Shown: one piece after another, positions 36,786-44,963 of the stretch | How positions within the stretch are numbered: position 1 is the first letter of the stretch | Layout: the number at the start of each line of letters is the position of its first letter | Assembly (NCBI GenBank): GCA_036381195.1 | Contig: DASVDH010000084.1 | Location: 1 to 64,000, forward strand | Origin: RSA9 sp036381195 | Lineage (GTDB): Bacteria > Gemmatimonadota > Gemmatimonadetes > Longimicrobiales > RSA9 | Length of the DNA: 64,000 nt | Reading direction: 5' to 3' | Made by a program: the position numbers and the translations under genes | The notes under the pieces: generated by a model | What the model was told of the DNA's origin: nothing | The model's input: the letters and a program-made list of their open reading frames with translations, nothing else | The model's database searches: none

Positions 36786-37598
36786 CTACCGCTGTGCCGC
36801 GAGGTACTGCACCAGCGCTTCGAGCTGCGCGGCGGTGAGCTGCTGCCCGAAGGTCGTCGGCATCACGCCGGCCATGGCCTCGAACCCCTCCGCGGTGTCG
36901 GCCGCGGGGTCGAGGATCGAGCGGCGGATCGCGTCCGCGTCCAGCCGCGCGCCGACGCGCGTGAGCTCCGGCCCGAGCGGCCCGCCCTCGTCGCCGAGCT
37001 TGTGGCAAACCAGGCACTGGTTCTCACGCATGATCGTGAGCGGGTCCGAGCTGGCTCCGGCCGGCGCCGCGCCTCCCGGCTGACCGCCGGCCGCGACCCC
37101 CGGCGCCGCGCCCCCACCCTCGGCTTCCGCCGCCGCGACGTCTTCACCCGTCACCGTGACCTCGCCGCCCTGGCTCTGGAGGTACGCGACGATCGCCCAG
37201 ATCTGCGTGCCCGACAGCGTGCGCCGCATGTCCGGCATGATCGGCTGGTAGCCCGGCACCACGTGCGCGGCCGGGTCGACCAGGGACGTGTGCAGGTACT
37301 GCTTGCAGTCCTGGCCCGGGACCCGGTTCGCGCAGCGTGCGCCGATCGGGCCCGTGCCGGCCTCGTCCGTCAGCAGGTTGGGGGCGCGCGTCCCGAGGCC
37401 GTGGCACGCCGTGCAGCCGCCCGCCCCGTTGTACAGCTCCTCGCCCGCCGCCACGAGCTGCTCCGGCGTCACGTCCGCGCCGAACGCGAGCTCCGACGGC
37501 ACCTCGGACTCGACCTGCGGGATGGCGTTGGCCAGGACCGTGTAGAACAGCACCGTCCCGAGCACCACCGCGACGATCTTGAGGTTGGTTTCGAGCAT
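36786..37598 (-). CDS. Diheme cytochrome c, membrane-anchored
   Basis: 270 aa. One N-terminal helix (LKIVAVVLGTVLFYTVLANA), then CTACH at 62-66 and CLVCH at 195-199 separated by a Gly/Ala-rich linker (about 150-182). Axial-Met candidates are in IMPDMRRTLSGTQIW and GVMPTTFGQQLT. Two extra Cys (CANRVPGQDC) in the first domain could form a disulfide. It follows a 30-base tandem repeat and the CydA-like gene. Electron-carrier role inferred from context. Confidence 0.92.
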   Translation of the reverse strand: MLETNLKIVAVVLGTVLFYTVLANAIPQVESEVPSELAFGADVTPEQLVAAGEELYNGAGGCTACHGLGTRAPNLLTDEAGTGPIGARCANRVPGQDCKQYLHTSLVDPAAHVVPGYQPIMPDMRRTLSGTQIWAIVAYLQSQGGEVTVTGEDVAAAEAEGGGAAPGVAAGGQPGGAAPAGASSDPLTIMRENQCLVCHKLGDEGGPLGPELTRVGARLDADAIRRSILDPAADTAEGFEAMAGVMPTTFGQQLTAAQLEALVQYLAAQR

Positions 37599-37632
37599 GA
37601 TCCCACCGATTCGCCTGGTTCAGCGATGCTCC

Positions 37633-37722
37633 GCCATCGCATCCGCGCTGCGGCCGGTTACGGCCATCGGACCCGTACTCCAGCCGGCTACGGCCATCAC
37701 GTCCGCGCTCGGGCCGGCTCCG
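37633..37722 (-). repeat. Three tandem 30-base repeats
   Basis: The element GCCATC recurs exactly every 30 bases on the plus strand (37633, 37663, 37693), each followed by a similar CGxxCTxxxGCCGGNTNCG stretch; the copies are imperfect. It lies in the spacer between the CydA-like gene and the diheme cytochrome gene. Because 30 is a multiple of three, one antisense frame shows a ten-residue repeat, but it has no start signal and no protein features. Confidence 0.65.
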
Positions 37723-37768
37723 GCGCCGCCCCGCGCGGCCCCGCACCCCGGGGCGCGCACGCGCGTCG

Positions 37769-39604
37769 TCAATCCCCGCCCGCAGGGACGAGGCCGGGCC
37801 GGCCGACCGCCGCGGGCGCCCGCTCCTCGGCCGGGACCAGGGCCGGCTTTTCGACCAGCCCGCCCAACCAGAAGATGAAGCCGATCAGGCCGAGGAAGAT
37901 CACGACGCACGCGCTGATCACGATCGCCGCGTAGCCCAGCGCGGGCGTCGCCGCCCAGGGACTGGTGTCCCGGATCACCTCCCACACGTGCCAGTGCTGC
38001 CGGATGCCGCTCCGCGCGAAGCCCATGAGGCCCATGAGCCACGTGAACGTCACGACGAGCACGAACAACGCGTACTGCGACCGCGGCGGCATCTGGCCCC
38101 AGCGGATCTCGCCGCGCGACCGCGCACCCCGGCTCATCAGCAGGTCCAGCACGACAACGGCAACGATCGCCCCGAGCACGGCGAGCACCTGGTAGACGCT
38201 GAACCCGATGCGCACGATCGCGCTCACGAAGTAGCCCGCCACGCCGTAGACGATCACCACGAGCGCGGAGACGGCCAGGATGACGCCCTGCGCGAAGGTG
38301 CCCGTTCGGGCCCAGGAGACGACCAGCTCCTTGTTCGCACGCCGGTACAGCAGGAAAGACAGGAACGTCGTCAGGATCATCAGGTTCACCGCCGTGTTCT
38401 TGGCGCTCATGACGCCCAGCGCGCCCAGGAAGGGGTGGTGCGAGCCGCCCATCGCGGCCAGCTCCTCCCGGCTCGCGATCATCGTGTGCGGCGTCGCCCA
38501 GACGATCGCGCCGAGCACCAGGACCAGGAGCATCCACTTGGTGTACGGCGCGAACCGCTCCGCCCCGGGGATGCGACCCATCCCGAGCCACAGGTAGTAG
38601 TTGCCCGCGAGGAACAGCACGGCGATGAGCACCGCCTGGATGATCCACAGCCAGCTCATGAAGCCGCCCATCATCGTGATGCCCATCTGCTGGTTGAACT
38701 CGTAGATCTCACGGCCCAGCCAGTAGCCGGCGAAGGGCAGCACGATCAGCGCCGAGATGGCGATGAAGTTGCCGACGTAGCCCATCCAGTCGTAGTGCGC
38801 CCGCTCCTCGTCGCTCTTCGCGAGCAGGAACCGGTACGCCGCATAGCCACCCACCACCGCGCCGCCGAAGACCACGTTCGCGATGAGTCGATGGATGTTG
38901 ATCGGCATCCAGGTGGCGTTCGCGATCGCGCTCCACAGGCGGACCATCCCCGGCGCCGTGTCCGGCGTGACCTCGGCCGGCGGGCTCATCATGTAGCTGA
39001 GCCACGCGTTCGCGATGAACATGACGACCGTGCCCCACACGTTGAGTAGGATGCCCAGCGTCCAGTGGCCCCACTTGGCCCGCCCCGCCTTCCAGTGATC
39101 CCAGCCGTAGTAATAGAGGTAGAGCGTGAAGGACTCGAGGAAGAAGAGCCCCACGTACACCCACATGGAGAGCTCGAAGATCTCGGCCAGGTGCTGGAAG
39201 AACCGGGGATAGAGCGTGATCAGGAAGATGGTCAGCACGGCGCCCCAGATCGCGGTCGCGCTGTACGCCACCAGCAGCAGCCGGGTGAACTCCTTGGACA
39301 GCCGGTCGTAGCGCTGGTCCCTGCTGACGATGCCGATCAGCTCAGTCACGATGGCGAACATCGGCACGCCGAGCACGAACGCGGCGAACATCAGGTGCAC
39401 TTCGGCCGCGATCCAAACGGCCGCGCGGCTGCCGATCAGCGGGAAGTCGCCGTACTCCCGCACCGCCTGGGCCGCCTGCTGTGCGAGCGCGGGATCCGCG
39501 CAGACCACGAGGAGGACCAGCGCGCCGATGCCGCCGAGGGAACGTTGCAGTGTGAGCTTCTCCGTCATGCGTCGCGCCATGCGTGACTCAATGCGGCTTA
39601 CCAT
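37769..39604 (-). CDS. CydA-like cytochrome bd oxidase homologue without CydB
   Basis: 611 aa with an N-terminal signal-like segment (LGGIGALVLLVVCADPALAQ) and about twelve helices. It aligns by pattern with CydA: His 70 in EVHLMF (b595 ligand position), FFLES with Glu 157 followed by GWDHW (167-171), and His 238 in NIHRLIANVVFGG (b558 ligand position). The quinol-loop signature GWxxxEVGRQPW is replaced by FAGYWLGREIYEFN (291-304), so quinol binding is doubtful. No cydB follows; three cytochrome c genes do. CydA homologues lacking the quinol site are known as a separate set of the bd superfamily. I infer a cytochrome c-linked redox or oxidase protein. Start 39604 has GGAAGGG upstream. Confidence 0.82.
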   Translation of the reverse strand: MVSRIESRMARRMTEKLTLQRSLGGIGALVLLVVCADPALAQQAAQAVREYGDFPLIGSRAAVWIAAEVHLMFAAFVLGVPMFAIVTELIGIVSRDQRYDRLSKEFTRLLLVAYSATAIWGAVLTIFLITLYPRFFQHLAEIFELSMWVYVGLFFLESFTLYLYYYGWDHWKAGRAKWGHWTLGILLNVWGTVVMFIANAWLSYMMSPPAEVTPDTAPGMVRLWSAIANATWMPINIHRLIANVVFGGAVVGGYAAYRFLLAKSDEERAHYDWMGYVGNFIAISALIVLPFAGYWLGREIYEFNQQMGITMMGGFMSWLWIIQAVLIAVLFLAGNYYLWLGMGRIPGAERFAPYTKWMLLVLVLGAIVWATPHTMIASREELAAMGGSHHPFLGALGVMSAKNTAVNLMILTTFLSFLLYRRANKELVVSWARTGTFAQGVILAVSALVVIVYGVAGYFVSAIVRIGFSVYQVLAVLGAIVAVVVLDLLMSRGARSRGEIRWGQMPPRSQYALFVLVVTFTWLMGLMGFARSGIRQHWHVWEVIRDTSPWAATPALGYAAIVISACVVIFLGLIGFIFWLGGLVEKPALVPAEERAPAAVGRPGLVPAGGD

Positions 39605-39675
39605 TCCCATCCCTTCCTGGCCCCTCCCGGGGCCAGGGCGAGGCCTCGCCCAACCCGCCCGAGCCGGGCCGGGGA

Positions 39676-41019
39676 TCAAGCTTCGCCGCCCACGAAGAAG
39701 GGCGGCTTCTTCGAGAAATCCACCGGCAGACCGCGCCGGACCTCATCCATGACGGCGGGCGTGATGGCGGCGTACCCGTGTTCGCGCGCCCATGCCTCGA
39801 CGCGCGCGGTGACCACGCCCCGCACGAAGCTCGGGATCCGCTCCAGCCGCTGCCGCGCGTCCGGCGTCCAGGTCAGCGTCTGGGGCACGGCCATGCCGTA
39901 GGTCACCGCGCGCTGCCGCTCGATGACGGGGAGCGTTCCCGGCGGCTCGTACGCACACGACTCGTCGGCCGCGAGGTAGTCGCCGGTCTGGGCGTAGGCA
40001 CGCGCACGGCAGCCGCCGCACAGCTTGCGGTACTCGCAGCGCCCGCACTTGCCGCCCAGCGCGCCCGCGCGCAGCGCGCCGAGGATCGGCGAGGTGCGCC
40101 AGACGTGGCCGAAGCTGCTCCTGCGCAGGTCGCCCGCGATGACCGGCAGGTACGGGCAGGGCGTCAACATGCCTTCCGGCGTGATGCGGCAGTAGTAGAC
40201 GCCGCACGGGCAGCGCGTCTCGTAGTTCAGCAGCGGCGAGTCGGGGTCCAGCGCATGCACGTGCCGCATGATCTGCGGCTGGCACTTCGAGCGGATCATC
40301 AGCCGGCCCAGGTACTCGCGCTGGAGCCGGACCAGCTCCCGCAGCACCTCTTCGTTCTCGGCCGGCGAGAGGCCCTGCATGCGCTGCGCGCGTCCCGTCG
40401 CCACGACGAAGTAGAGGTTGAAGGCGACCGCGCCCTGCTCCGCGGCCCAGGCGACCAGCCGCTCCAGCTCCGCGCGGTTGCCGCGCGTCAGCGTGGTCTG
40501 GACGACGAGGTCGAGTCGCTGCTCGCGCAGCCGCGCGGCCGCCGCCAGCGTGTCCTCGAGCGCGCCGCTGCCGTGGCGGAAGCGGTCGTGGTACACGGGG
40601 TCCAGCGAATCCACGCTCACGGCGACGCCCCGCACGCCAGCGTCCTTCAGTGATGCGATCCGCTCCGCCGTGAGGCGCGTGCCGTTGGTCCCGATGACGA
40701 CGGTCGCGCCGCCTGCCGTCGCGTACGCGGCGATCTCCTCGAGGTCGTTGCGCAGCAGCGGCTCGCCGCCGCTCAGGATCAGCATCGGCGCGGGGTTGAC
40801 CTGGAGGATCTCGTCGATGATGCGCCGGCAGGTGGCGGTGGGCAGCTCGGCGTGCGATGAGTGCCAGGAGCCGGCGGAGATGTAGCAGTGCGCGCAGGCG
40901 AGGTTGCAGCGCTGCGTGAGGTTCCAGGCGACGACGTGCGGCACCGCGCCGGGCGCGGCCGCTGGCGGCGAGCCGGGCTGCGTTGCCCATGCATCGAGGA
41001 TGCGCAGGTCTGCCTCCAT
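39676..41019 (-). CDS. Radical SAM/SPASM protein, NirJ/AhbD-like, with C-terminal PCP_red domain
   Basis: 447 aa. CNLACAHCY (Cys 38, 42, 45) binds the radical-SAM Fe-S cluster; LILSGGEPLLRNDLEEIA and VIGTNGTRL follow. The SPASM region holds CPCGVYYC, TPCPYLPVIAGD and CGRCEYRKLCGGCRARAYA with CAYEPP, enough Cys for auxiliary Fe-S clusters. CRITPEGMLTPCPYLPV is the pattern seen in NirJ and AhbD, radical enzymes of haem d1 and alternative haem synthesis. Residues 382-432 (LTWTPDARQRLERIPSFVRG onward to VMDEVRRGL) are a PCP_red-type domain as in the C-terminus of ChlB/BchB. Upstream of the CydA-like gene. A role in modifying a haem or tetrapyrrole is inferred. Confidence 0.88.
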   Translation of the reverse strand: MEADLRILDAWATQPGSPPAAAPGAVPHVVAWNLTQRCNLACAHCYISAGSWHSSHAELPTATCRRIIDEILQVNPAPMLILSGGEPLLRNDLEEIAAYATAGGATVVIGTNGTRLTAERIASLKDAGVRGVAVSVDSLDPVYHDRFRHGSGALEDTLAAAARLREQRLDLVVQTTLTRGNRAELERLVAWAAEQGAVAFNLYFVVATGRAQRMQGLSPAENEEVLRELVRLQREYLGRLMIRSKCQPQIMRHVHALDPDSPLLNYETRCPCGVYYCRITPEGMLTPCPYLPVIAGDLRRSSFGHVWRTSPILGALRAGALGGKCGRCEYRKLCGGCRARAYAQTGDYLAADESCAYEPPGTLPVIERQRAVTYGMAVPQTLTWTPDARQRLERIPSFVRGVVTARVEAWAREHGYAAITPAVMDEVRRGLPVDFSKKPPFFVGGEA

Positions 41020-41093
41020 CGCGCTCCGTCGGGTTGCGCCGGGGCGGAGCCCCGGCAGTCTGGCAGTCCCCGGCCCTCGCCCTCGCCCTGGCC

Positions 41094-43226
41094 CTAGTCC
41101 TGCTTCATGATCTCCTCGACCGCCCGCTTCGCCTCCGCGGGCGTCGTCGTCCTGAAGTCCACGGGACAGCGCTCCACCACCTTCTCGATGTCGCGGATCG
41201 GGCAGCGCGTCACGCCGGCCGCCCTCGCCTCGTCAATGAAGCGCCGCATCTCGGGCGTGAGCCCGTCCACGCCCTCGGCCTCGGCGCGAAGCTGCTTGGC
41301 CTGGAGCTCCTTGAACATCACCAGCATGGTGTCCATGTCGAATTCATCGGCCTCGATCATGGCCTGCTTGTTCTCGTCCATGACCCGCGTGGTGATGCGC
41401 CAGAACCCGTGCTCCCGCGCGAAGCGCTCGACCGTGTTGCGGGCGAGCGGCCGCGCGATGAGCGGGACGAGCGTCAGCCGCTCGTACGCCTCCTCGGTCC
41501 AGACGATCGGGTCCCGCTGCGTGCGCGGGCGGAGCTGCGTGTGGCCCGTGAACGGGCACTTCGCTTCCCACATCGGCTCCGCTGGTTCCGGGTCCTCGTC
41601 GTGGCCCTGGACGACGGTTCTCTTCATCGCTTCCTCCGCCTTGAGCTCGGCCAGCGCGAGCTCCTCCGCCGTGCCGATGCCCATGATGAGCTGCATGTGC
41701 GTGGGGAGCAGCTTGCGGATCGCCTCGTCCAGGCGCTCGTTGGTGACGATGGGGAGGGTGTCCGGCACACTCGCCGCACCGTTGCCCGAATGCGCGGATC
41801 CGCCGTTCCCCCGCGCTGCCGCGGCCGCGTCGCCCGGCGCTGCTCCCTCCGCGGCGCCCGCAGCCGCTGCCTCCACCCCCGCGCCGGGCTCCCCCGCCCC
41901 TGCCCTCGCCCTCTCCCCGGCCCCGTACTTCTCCAGCACGTACTCCTCGACCGCGCGCCTCGCGATCCCGAGGGCGAACGGCGGCACGCGGAGGATCCGT
42001 ACCTCCGCCTCCGGCGCCCACTCGAGGCCCGCGTGGCCGTCCTCCTCGATCCACGGGATGTCCTCCGGGTGCACATCCGTGGTGCCGATCAGCAGCACGT
42101 TCGACGGCGCCAGGCGCACCAGGTTCTCGGCCTGCGAGCCGATGTCCGTGCCCGCGATGCGGTGCGAGCCGTGGCGTGCCAGGACCAGGAGCGTCGGCCG
42201 CACCTCCTCGATCCACTGGAGGATCACCTGGAACGGCTTGCCGATCAGGATCTGCGTCTCGACCTCGACCTCCGGGAACCGCTCCGCCATGGCCCGGGCC
42301 CGCTTGATGTTGGCCTGGCACAGCTTGAGCAGGCCCTTGTCGATGATGTTGTTGTGGAGCTCCTCCTGCTCCTCGAACTTGAAGACCTTCGAGGCCTGCT
42401 CCGAGAGAACGTAGCGGATGTTGCCGAAGACGGCGTGGTGGTACTCGACGTCGAACGCGCTGCACACGAACAGCTTCGCGCCGAACGCGCGCGCCAGCTC
42501 CAGCGCGACGCGCATGCCCTTGTAGCCGTACGCGGAGCCGTCTACGCAGACCATGAAGCGGCCGCCCTCGAGGGGCTCGCCGTCGCGCACGACCAGCACG
42601 TCCTTCTCGACGCCGCGCACGACGCGCGAGACGACGCCGCCGAGCTGGCTCAGCGGCTGCCTGCCGATGCCGTGCGCGCCGATCACGACGAGGTCGTAGG
42701 CGCGCGACGACGTGCCCGCGAGCTTCTCTTCCTGCTCCTCGTCCTCGGCCACGATCCGGCCGTTCTCGCCGATGCGGACGTCGCCGCGGACCCGCTCGCC
42801 GCCGTCGTACTTGCTCGCGATGTTGGGGTCGAACCCGATCAGGCTCGGCAGCCGCCCTTCGCCCCGGTTGGCCTCGCGGATGATCTCCTCGTAGTTGATG
42901 CCCTCGAGGAGCTGCCGGGTGAGCCGCACGCCCGCCGCCTGGCAGCGGCGCTCGACCTCGTCCAGGAAGCTGTCCGAGATGAGCTGCAGCCCCTTCTCGA
43001 TCAGCTTGTCGTGGATCTTCCTCTGGCGCTTGATCTCTTCGGGAGTCTGGAATCGGGCGGGCAGGCCGGTCTCGAGCTGGCGGAAGCGCACGTCGTGGAG
43101 CCGGGCGGCGTAGACGTGGCAGCCCGTGATCCGGCCACCGGAGCGGCGGCACACCTCGATCGCGCGCTCGACCGCCCACGTCGAGTGCGTGGAGTTGTCC
43201 ACCGGGACGAGGATCTCGTGGTACAT
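41094..43226 (-). CDS. Tandem universal stress protein fused to a PCP_red domain
   Basis: 710 aa. Two USP modules: residues 1-230 begin MYHEILVPVDNSTHSTWAVE and include YDLVVIGAHGIGRQPLSQLG; residues about 232-395 begin RFMVCVDGSAYGYKGMRVAL and include LLVLARHGSHRI. After an Ala/Gly-rich linker (about 445-500), residues 574-623 read IVWTEEAYERLTLVPLIARP...REHGFWRIT..VMDEN, the PCP_red pattern shared with two neighbouring genes. A CPFTGHTQLRPR stretch precedes it, and CPIRDIEKVVERCP (two Cys) lies in the C-terminal 40 residues. USPs bind nucleotides and respond to stress. The fusion is unusual. The start at 43226 is preceded by GAGG and puts the beta-strand MYHEILVPV at the N-terminus. Read from a strong promoter 390 bases upstream. 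Confidence 0.85.
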   Translation of the reverse strand: MYHEILVPVDNSTHSTWAVERAIEVCRRSGGRITGCHVYAARLHDVRFRQLETGLPARFQTPEEIKRQRKIHDKLIEKGLQLISDSFLDEVERRCQAAGVRLTRQLLEGINYEEIIREANRGEGRLPSLIGFDPNIASKYDGGERVRGDVRIGENGRIVAEDEEQEEKLAGTSSRAYDLVVIGAHGIGRQPLSQLGGVVSRVVRGVEKDVLVVRDGEPLEGGRFMVCVDGSAYGYKGMRVALELARAFGAKLFVCSAFDVEYHHAVFGNIRYVLSEQASKVFKFEEQEELHNNIIDKGLLKLCQANIKRARAMAERFPEVEVETQILIGKPFQVILQWIEEVRPTLLVLARHGSHRIAGTDIGSQAENLVRLAPSNVLLIGTTDVHPEDIPWIEEDGHAGLEWAPEAEVRILRVPPFALGIARRAVEEYVLEKYGAGERARAGAGEPGAGVEAAAAGAAEGAAPGDAAAAARGNGGSAHSGNGAASVPDTLPIVTNERLDEAIRKLLPTHMQLIMGIGTAEELALAELKAEEAMKRTVVQGHDEDPEPAEPMWEAKCPFTGHTQLRPRTQRDPIVWTEEAYERLTLVPLIARPLARNTVERFAREHGFWRITTRVMDENKQAMIEADEFDMDTMLVMFKELQAKQLRAEAEGVDGLTPEMRRFIDEARAAGVTRCPIRDIEKVVERCPVDFRTTTPAEAKRAVEEIMKQD

Positions 43227-43616
43227 GACCACCTCGGGCGTCCGTGGAACCACTCCGGATCCGCCTCCGTCCGGCGCGGGCGCGCACCGGATCGGGCGCG
43301 CTCCTCCCTCGCTTCCCGCGCCGGGCCGCCGGAGACGCCGCCGATGCTTCCCGGCACACGCGCACCGGTGGCCTCGGGGCCGGCCGTTGCTCGCGCCGAC
43401 TCTGGACTCGAATTGGGAGAGGCGGATGCCGTGTTTTCAACAAGCGCGAAGGCGTACGGCCGCCTTCGATCCGGTTCACGAGCCCCGTGTGGCCTGCCTG
43501 TCGTCGGCGCCGCCGGACCCTGGGGACGGGCCCACACGACGCCTCGTATGGAGCTGCGGGCAGTGCCCGCGCCGCTGCCTCTGGGGGAGAGGACTCTTGG
43601 TGTGACTTTTGATGCG

Positions 43617-43645
43617 AGTATACGCGCACGCCATCGGGCTGTCAA
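43617..43645 (-). promoter_or_regulatory. Near-consensus sigma70 promoter with long leader
   Basis: On the minus strand: TTGACA (43645-43640), 17 bases, TATACT (43622-43617). Only one base differs from the ideal sigma70 promoter, in very GC-rich DNA. Transcription would start near 43610, giving a leader of about 385 bases before the USP start at 43226. It likely drives USP, radical SAM, CydA-like, cytochrome and oxidase genes downstream. Confidence 0.7.
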
Positions 43646-43712
43646 CAGCGCCGGGATCTCGCCCGAACGCCGGTGCGCCCCGCCGGCCGGACCCGATGCC
43701 GCACGCCTAACT

Positions 43713-43890
43713 TACACGTGTGCACACGCGTACACACTCGGCGGCGCGCGCTCGCGCTCGCGCGCGCGTACGTACGGGATATCAGCTCGCGATCAGCATC
43801 GCGATCGCGATCAGGATCGCGGCATCGGCGATCAGCATCTCGCGGGCATCATCGCGCGATCGCGGGCGTCATCGCGGGCATCGCGGCGCC
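43713..43890. repeat. Alternating purine-pyrimidine tract followed by GATC-rich tract
   Basis: 43713-43737 is 25 bases of strict purine-pyrimidine alternation (TACACGTGTG then CACACGCGTACACAC), and 43759-43776 is 18 more (CGCGCGCGCGTACGTACG). Such sequence can adopt left-handed DNA. It is followed by a GCGATC/GCATC-rich stretch with GATC at 43791, 43803, 43809, 43815, 43830 and 43858. No known repeat family is recognised. Confidence 0.7.
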
Positions 43891-43939
43891 GCGGCGCACG
43901 GCGAGCCCCGGGCCTCGCTCGCCCAACGACGGCGTCGGC

Positions 43940-44431
43940 TCAGAGGTCCCAGCCCGCCCGCGCGAGCATCCAGAGGTTGGCGAGGATGATGACGAGGGCG
44001 GTGAGATAGAACGCCGGGGGGACGGCTGCCGCGGCGTCGGGGAAGAACGCGCCCTGGATCAGCGCGGGAAGGCGGAGCGCGTGCAGCGCCCAGATCACGC
44101 GCGCGAACCAGGCATGCTGCCAGCGCCAGAGTCCCCAGAAGACGAAGGCGACGATGGCCGCGCCGATCAGCAGCCAGAGCCACGCGGGCCCGCGCTGCGC
44201 CGGCAACAGGCCCTGCCGCCAGAGCACGACCACCGCGAACTCGTAGAGCAGCCCCACGTGCAGGTAAACGAACGCGGCTTGCCGGTACTTGCGGGCGCGC
44301 GCGTCGCGCGCGGCGGCCGCCTCGCGCACGCCCACGGCCGTCGGGTCCGCGTCCATGAGCGGGCGGGGCGGGGGCACGTGCGCGTGGCCGCCCGCATCCG
44401 GCGCGGGGGGAACCGTGCGCGGCCCGCTCAT
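43940..44431 (-). CDS. Four-helix membrane protein of unknown function
   Basis: 163 aa. A Pro/Ala-rich cytosolic head of about 45 residues precedes four helices (AAFVYLHVGLLYEFAVVVLW, WLWLLIGAAIVAFVFWGLWR, ALHALRLPALIQGAFF, PPAFYLTALVIILANLWML). Charged loops are Arg-rich. GGGAG lies eight bases before the ATG. It is the fourth gene of the group starting with the ferredoxin; family unrecognised. Perhaps a membrane partner of the PCP_red proteins, by context only. Confidence 0.78.
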   Translation of the reverse strand: MSGPRTVPPAPDAGGHAHVPPPRPLMDADPTAVGVREAAAARDARARKYRQAAFVYLHVGLLYEFAVVVLWRQGLLPAQRGPAWLWLLIGAAIVAFVFWGLWRWQHAWFARVIWALHALRLPALIQGAFFPDAAAAVPPAFYLTALVIILANLWMLARAGWDL

Positions 44432-44489
44432 GGGTGCGCGCTCCCTCGTTGGTCCTGCTTCGCGTTCGGGGGTGGCGGATTCGCGGTGC

Positions 44490-44963
44490 TCACATGCCCT
44501 CGAGCCCGAGGTCGCGGCGTGCGCGGTCCATCACGGCCGGCGTGATCTCGGCGATGCCGTGCTCCCGCGCATAGTCGGTGTAGATCCGCTTCACCATGCC
44601 GCGGACGAAGCCCGGAACGGCGGCCAGCCGCGCCTGCGCGTCCGCGCTCCACCCGATGCGGCCTGCTGCGCCCGGCGCGCCGTCCGCGCCGCCAGCGGGT
44701 GCGGCGACGTCGTCCTCGAACGCATCCTCGCGGCCCGCGGCAAGCTGGCTCCGGACCACCTCCATCGGCTGCTCCGGGACCTCGCGGCCACCCACGCGGA
44801 TGCCGAGGCTGCTCACGAGCTGCGTCTCCATGGGGTTCGTGAGCATGGCGACCTCGCGGCCGCACTTCGGGCACGCGAAGACGGCCGCCATCGTCCCGTC
44901 CCCGGGGAGCTGCCGCTCCGCGAAGCTCATGACCTCGTCGCAGCCGACGCAGAGGAACTTCAT
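44490..44963 (-). CDS. Zinc-ribbon protein with C-terminal PCP_red domain
   Basis: 157 aa. The N-terminal ribbon is MKFLCVGCDE with CPKCGRE about 25 residues later (two CxxC knuckles), likely a zinc or Fe-S site. Residues 103-157 (IGWSADAQARLAAVPGFVRG ... REHGIAEITPAVMD) are the PCP_red domain, here as nearly a third of the protein. AGGAG lies seven bases before the ATG, which overlaps the Mrp stop by four bases. PCP_red is named after the light-independent protochlorophyllide reductase subunit in which it also occurs, but no chlorophyll genes are present. Function unknown. Confidence 0.88.
   Translation of the reverse strand: MKFLCVGCDEVMSFAERQLPGDGTMAAVFACPKCGREVAMLTNPMETQLVSSLGIRVGGREVPEQPMEVVRSQLAAGREDAFEDDVAAPAGGADGAPGAAGRIGWSADAQARLAAVPGFVRGMVKRIYTDYAREHGIAEITPAVMDRARRDLGLEGM

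Larger units (their letters stand above)
43227..43939 (-). other. 713-base spacer with promoter and repeat tracts
   Basis: No frame with protein character. It contains a near-consensus sigma70 promoter (43617-43645) reading toward the USP fusion, which leaves a leader of about 385 bases, and beyond it alternating purine-pyrimidine and GATC-rich tracts at 43713-43890. Confidence 0.6.

Noticed and set aside
37633..37722. CRISPR array or coding repeat
   Set aside because: The period is 30 bases with no spacers, and the antisense ten-residue repeat frame has no start site.
44490..44963. Evidence for chlorophyll or bacteriochlorophyll biosynthesis
   Set aside because: Only the small PCP_red module is shared with ChlB/BchB. 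No chlN, chlL, bch or puf genes are in the window, so phototrophy is not supported.
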